A stretch of 33,200 bases of DNA from Pseudomonadota bacterium (lineage in GTDB: Bacteria; Pseudomonadota; Gammaproteobacteria; Burkholderiales; Eutrophovitaceae). Positions 32,191 through 33,200 of the stretch are shown one piece after another. Position 1 is the first letter of the stretch. Every line of letters begins with the position of its first letter. The DNA lies in the NCBI GenBank assembly GCA_002704665.1, contig PAHB01000116.1, forward strand, positions 7,429 through 40,628. The letters are read 5' to 3'. The notes beneath the pieces are model-generated. The model was not told the DNA's origin, searched no databases, and worked only from the letters and a program-made list of their open reading frames with translations. The translations under genes and the position numbers were made by a program.

Positions 32191-32925
32191 TTAATTTCTA
32201 TTTCGAATGGAGGCATTCCACTTCTTTAAATTTCTTAAAGGGTCCTTTACGTAGTGACTAGATTGAACGATTGCGAGTAAGGATTTATTGAAAATCCTGC
32301 CAATCCGATCCATTGGTCTGTCCAAATCAATAAAAAGAACAGCTCGATATTCGCTGGTGTTATTTTCAACCTCATGTTCAAAGGTATCGTCAAAGAACAT
32401 ACAGGTCCCTGCTTCCCAGTATTTTTTTTGTTTGTCCACCCTAATCCAGCAGGAATATTTATCCTCTGGTATAAGTAATCCCAGATGACAACGAATGAGA
32501 GCACGTGTTGGCCCTCTGTGTGGAGGTATCTTATATCCTGGCGCTAAAATAGAGAACCAGGCGTTTTGTAGTCCGTCAATGCTTTTTAAAATCTTTGTCG
32601 TATCAGGGCAAAGCTTGCAATTTTCCGTAACTTCGTTAGCAAAAATAAATAATGCAAAGGTTTTCCATTTTTTTCCCTTTGAAATTCTTTTTTGATCAGG
32701 AGAAATTTCATGAAAGGATGGAATTTGATCGGGATGCTCCCAAACTTGTTTAAATTCTTTATTGATTTTATCCCAGTTTTGTTCTAAATTTTTCGCGCAT
32801 TCGAAGTGTGAATTTTCTAGAAAAGGAGTACAGGGTAGTTGGGAATGTTTTCCTTGAAATTCACCGCAATATCTTAGTAGCTTTTTCCCGCATTGGTGAA
32901 TGAAGCTCCTTAAATAAGATTTCAT
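32191..32925 (-). CDS. Aspartyl/asparaginyl beta-hydroxylase family protein, LpxO-like
   Basis: The C-terminal half carries the iron and 2-oxoglutarate site of the PF05118 family: PPHRGPTRALIRCHLGLLIP (His in HRG), FDDTFEHEVENNT (second His) and RAVLFIDL (Arg). LpxO of this family hydroxylates lipid A acyl chains. In this locus a lipid acyl or long-chain base is the inferred substrate. I chose ATG 32925: it lies one base after the stop of the upstream gene, with GGAG ten bases upstream. The TTG at 32940 would add five residues. It may form an operon with the NTP-transferase-like gene. Confidence 0.8.
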   Translation of the reverse strand: MKSYLRSFIHQCGKKLLRYCGEFQGKHSQLPCTPFLENSHFECAKNLEQNWDKINKEFKQVWEHPDQIPSFHEISPDQKRISKGKKWKTFALFIFANEVTENCKLCPDTTKILKSIDGLQNAWFSILAPGYKIPPHRGPTRALIRCHLGLLIPEDKYSCWIRVDKQKKYWEAGTCMFFDDTFEHEVENNTSEYRAVLFIDLDRPMDRIGRIFNKSLLAIVQSSHYVKDPLRNLKKWNASIRNRN

Positions 32926-32926
32926 C

Positions 32927-33200
32927 TTAATGTTCTCCAAGTATTTCTTTTATCAATGGATAGTCTCTTTCGGAATCTAAATCTATTGCTGCCTTAAAGC
33001 AAGTCACCTCGATGAATTTAATTTTTAAACCTGTCCTCTTGCTTAAATACTTTTCAGCGTTTTCGAATTTCATAATTCCAAGAAGATACAATGCTAAATA
33101 GGTGACCCCGAAAAAAGAAATTATCTTCCAAGGCCGCTTTCTCCATTTCTCTATCTTGTTCCATATATTAAAAATATGATTTGTCCGATCGGTTCTAAAT
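32927..33200 (-). CDS. Partial gene, probable NTP-transferase-like protein (C-terminus)
   Basis: The frame is open from the window edge to TAA 32929-32927, 91 codons (RTDRTNHIFNIWNKIEKW...). The tail FIEVTCFKAAIDLDSERDYPLI resembles the C-terminal end of MobA-like or sugar-phosphate nucleotidyltransferases, in which a xxDVDxxxDYP strand closes the domain. KIISFFGVTYLALYLLGIMKF is hydrophobic. The start and catalytic loop lie outside the window. It could activate a polar head group as an NDP derivative for the lipid made here. Confidence 0.45.
   Translation of the reverse strand, partial: FRTDRTNHIFNIWNKIEKWRKRPWKIISFFGVTYLALYLLGIMKFENAEKYLSKRTGLKIKFIEVTCFKAAIDLDSERDYPLIKEILGEH

Noticed and set aside
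1..33200. CRISPR array or rRNA gene
   Set aside because: No regularly spaced repeats and no rRNA-like conserved stretches were seen.

Overview
The window looks like chromosomal DNA of an AT-rich gammaproteobacterium. Evidence for this is a 554-residue GlnRS, a DgkA, a lexA-imuA-imuB SOS operon with a CTGT-N8-ACAG box, and LptF/LptG-type permeases. I cannot name a genus from the sequence alone.

Bases 1 to about 17,967 form a genomic island inserted at the 3' end of a tRNA-Arg(CCU) gene (17968-18041, minus). The tRNA-proximal end carries a P4-type tyrosine recombinase, an AlpA-like regulator, a small conserved protein, a probable island origin or regulatory region with paired DnaA boxes, and short repeats next to the integrase. 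The other end of the island is not seen and probably lies left of base 1.

The main cargo is a DNA phosphorothioation defence locus. A plus-strand operon encodes a cysteine desulfurase (SspA type, fused to an N-terminal helix-turn-helix), a DUF4007 protein (SspB), a large P-loop ATPase (SspC) and a PAPS-reductase/PP-loop protein (SspD). Beside it lie a DEAH helicase and a GHKL ATPase in tandem (plus strand), and a phosphorothioation-associated methyltransferase-like protein divergent from sspA. These three are the likely effector set, comparable with the reported SspFGH module; no SspE-like protein is visible. Left of the helicase, two adjacent minus-strand genes are visibly decayed: a phospholipase-D-like gene and an unrecognised gene, each with several stops or frameshifts. 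Between sspD and the integrase are a flavin-monooxygenase fragment, an intact luciferase-like oxidoreductase and an orphan ORF. Bases 1-127 hold nothing I can recognise.

Bases 17,968-23,038 are core genes: a leftward dgkA-glnS-tRNA-Arg unit, then a divergent rightward lexA-imuA-imuB operon without the usual dnaE2 partner.

Bases 23,480-33,200 look like a sphingolipid-type lipid locus. It contains a fatty acyl-AMP ligase, an NAD-dependent reductase (CerR-like), an acyl carrier protein, a serine-palmitoyltransferase-like alpha-oxoamine synthase, a degenerate nucleotidyltransferase-fold protein, a metallophosphoesterase, LptG, LptF, an LptA-like periplasmic protein, an LpxO-like hydroxylase and the end of an NTP-transferase-like gene. 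The layout suggests that synthesis, head-group modification and transport of a special lipid to the outer membrane are encoded together. Upstream lies a 441-base intergenic region with several perfect inverted repeats.
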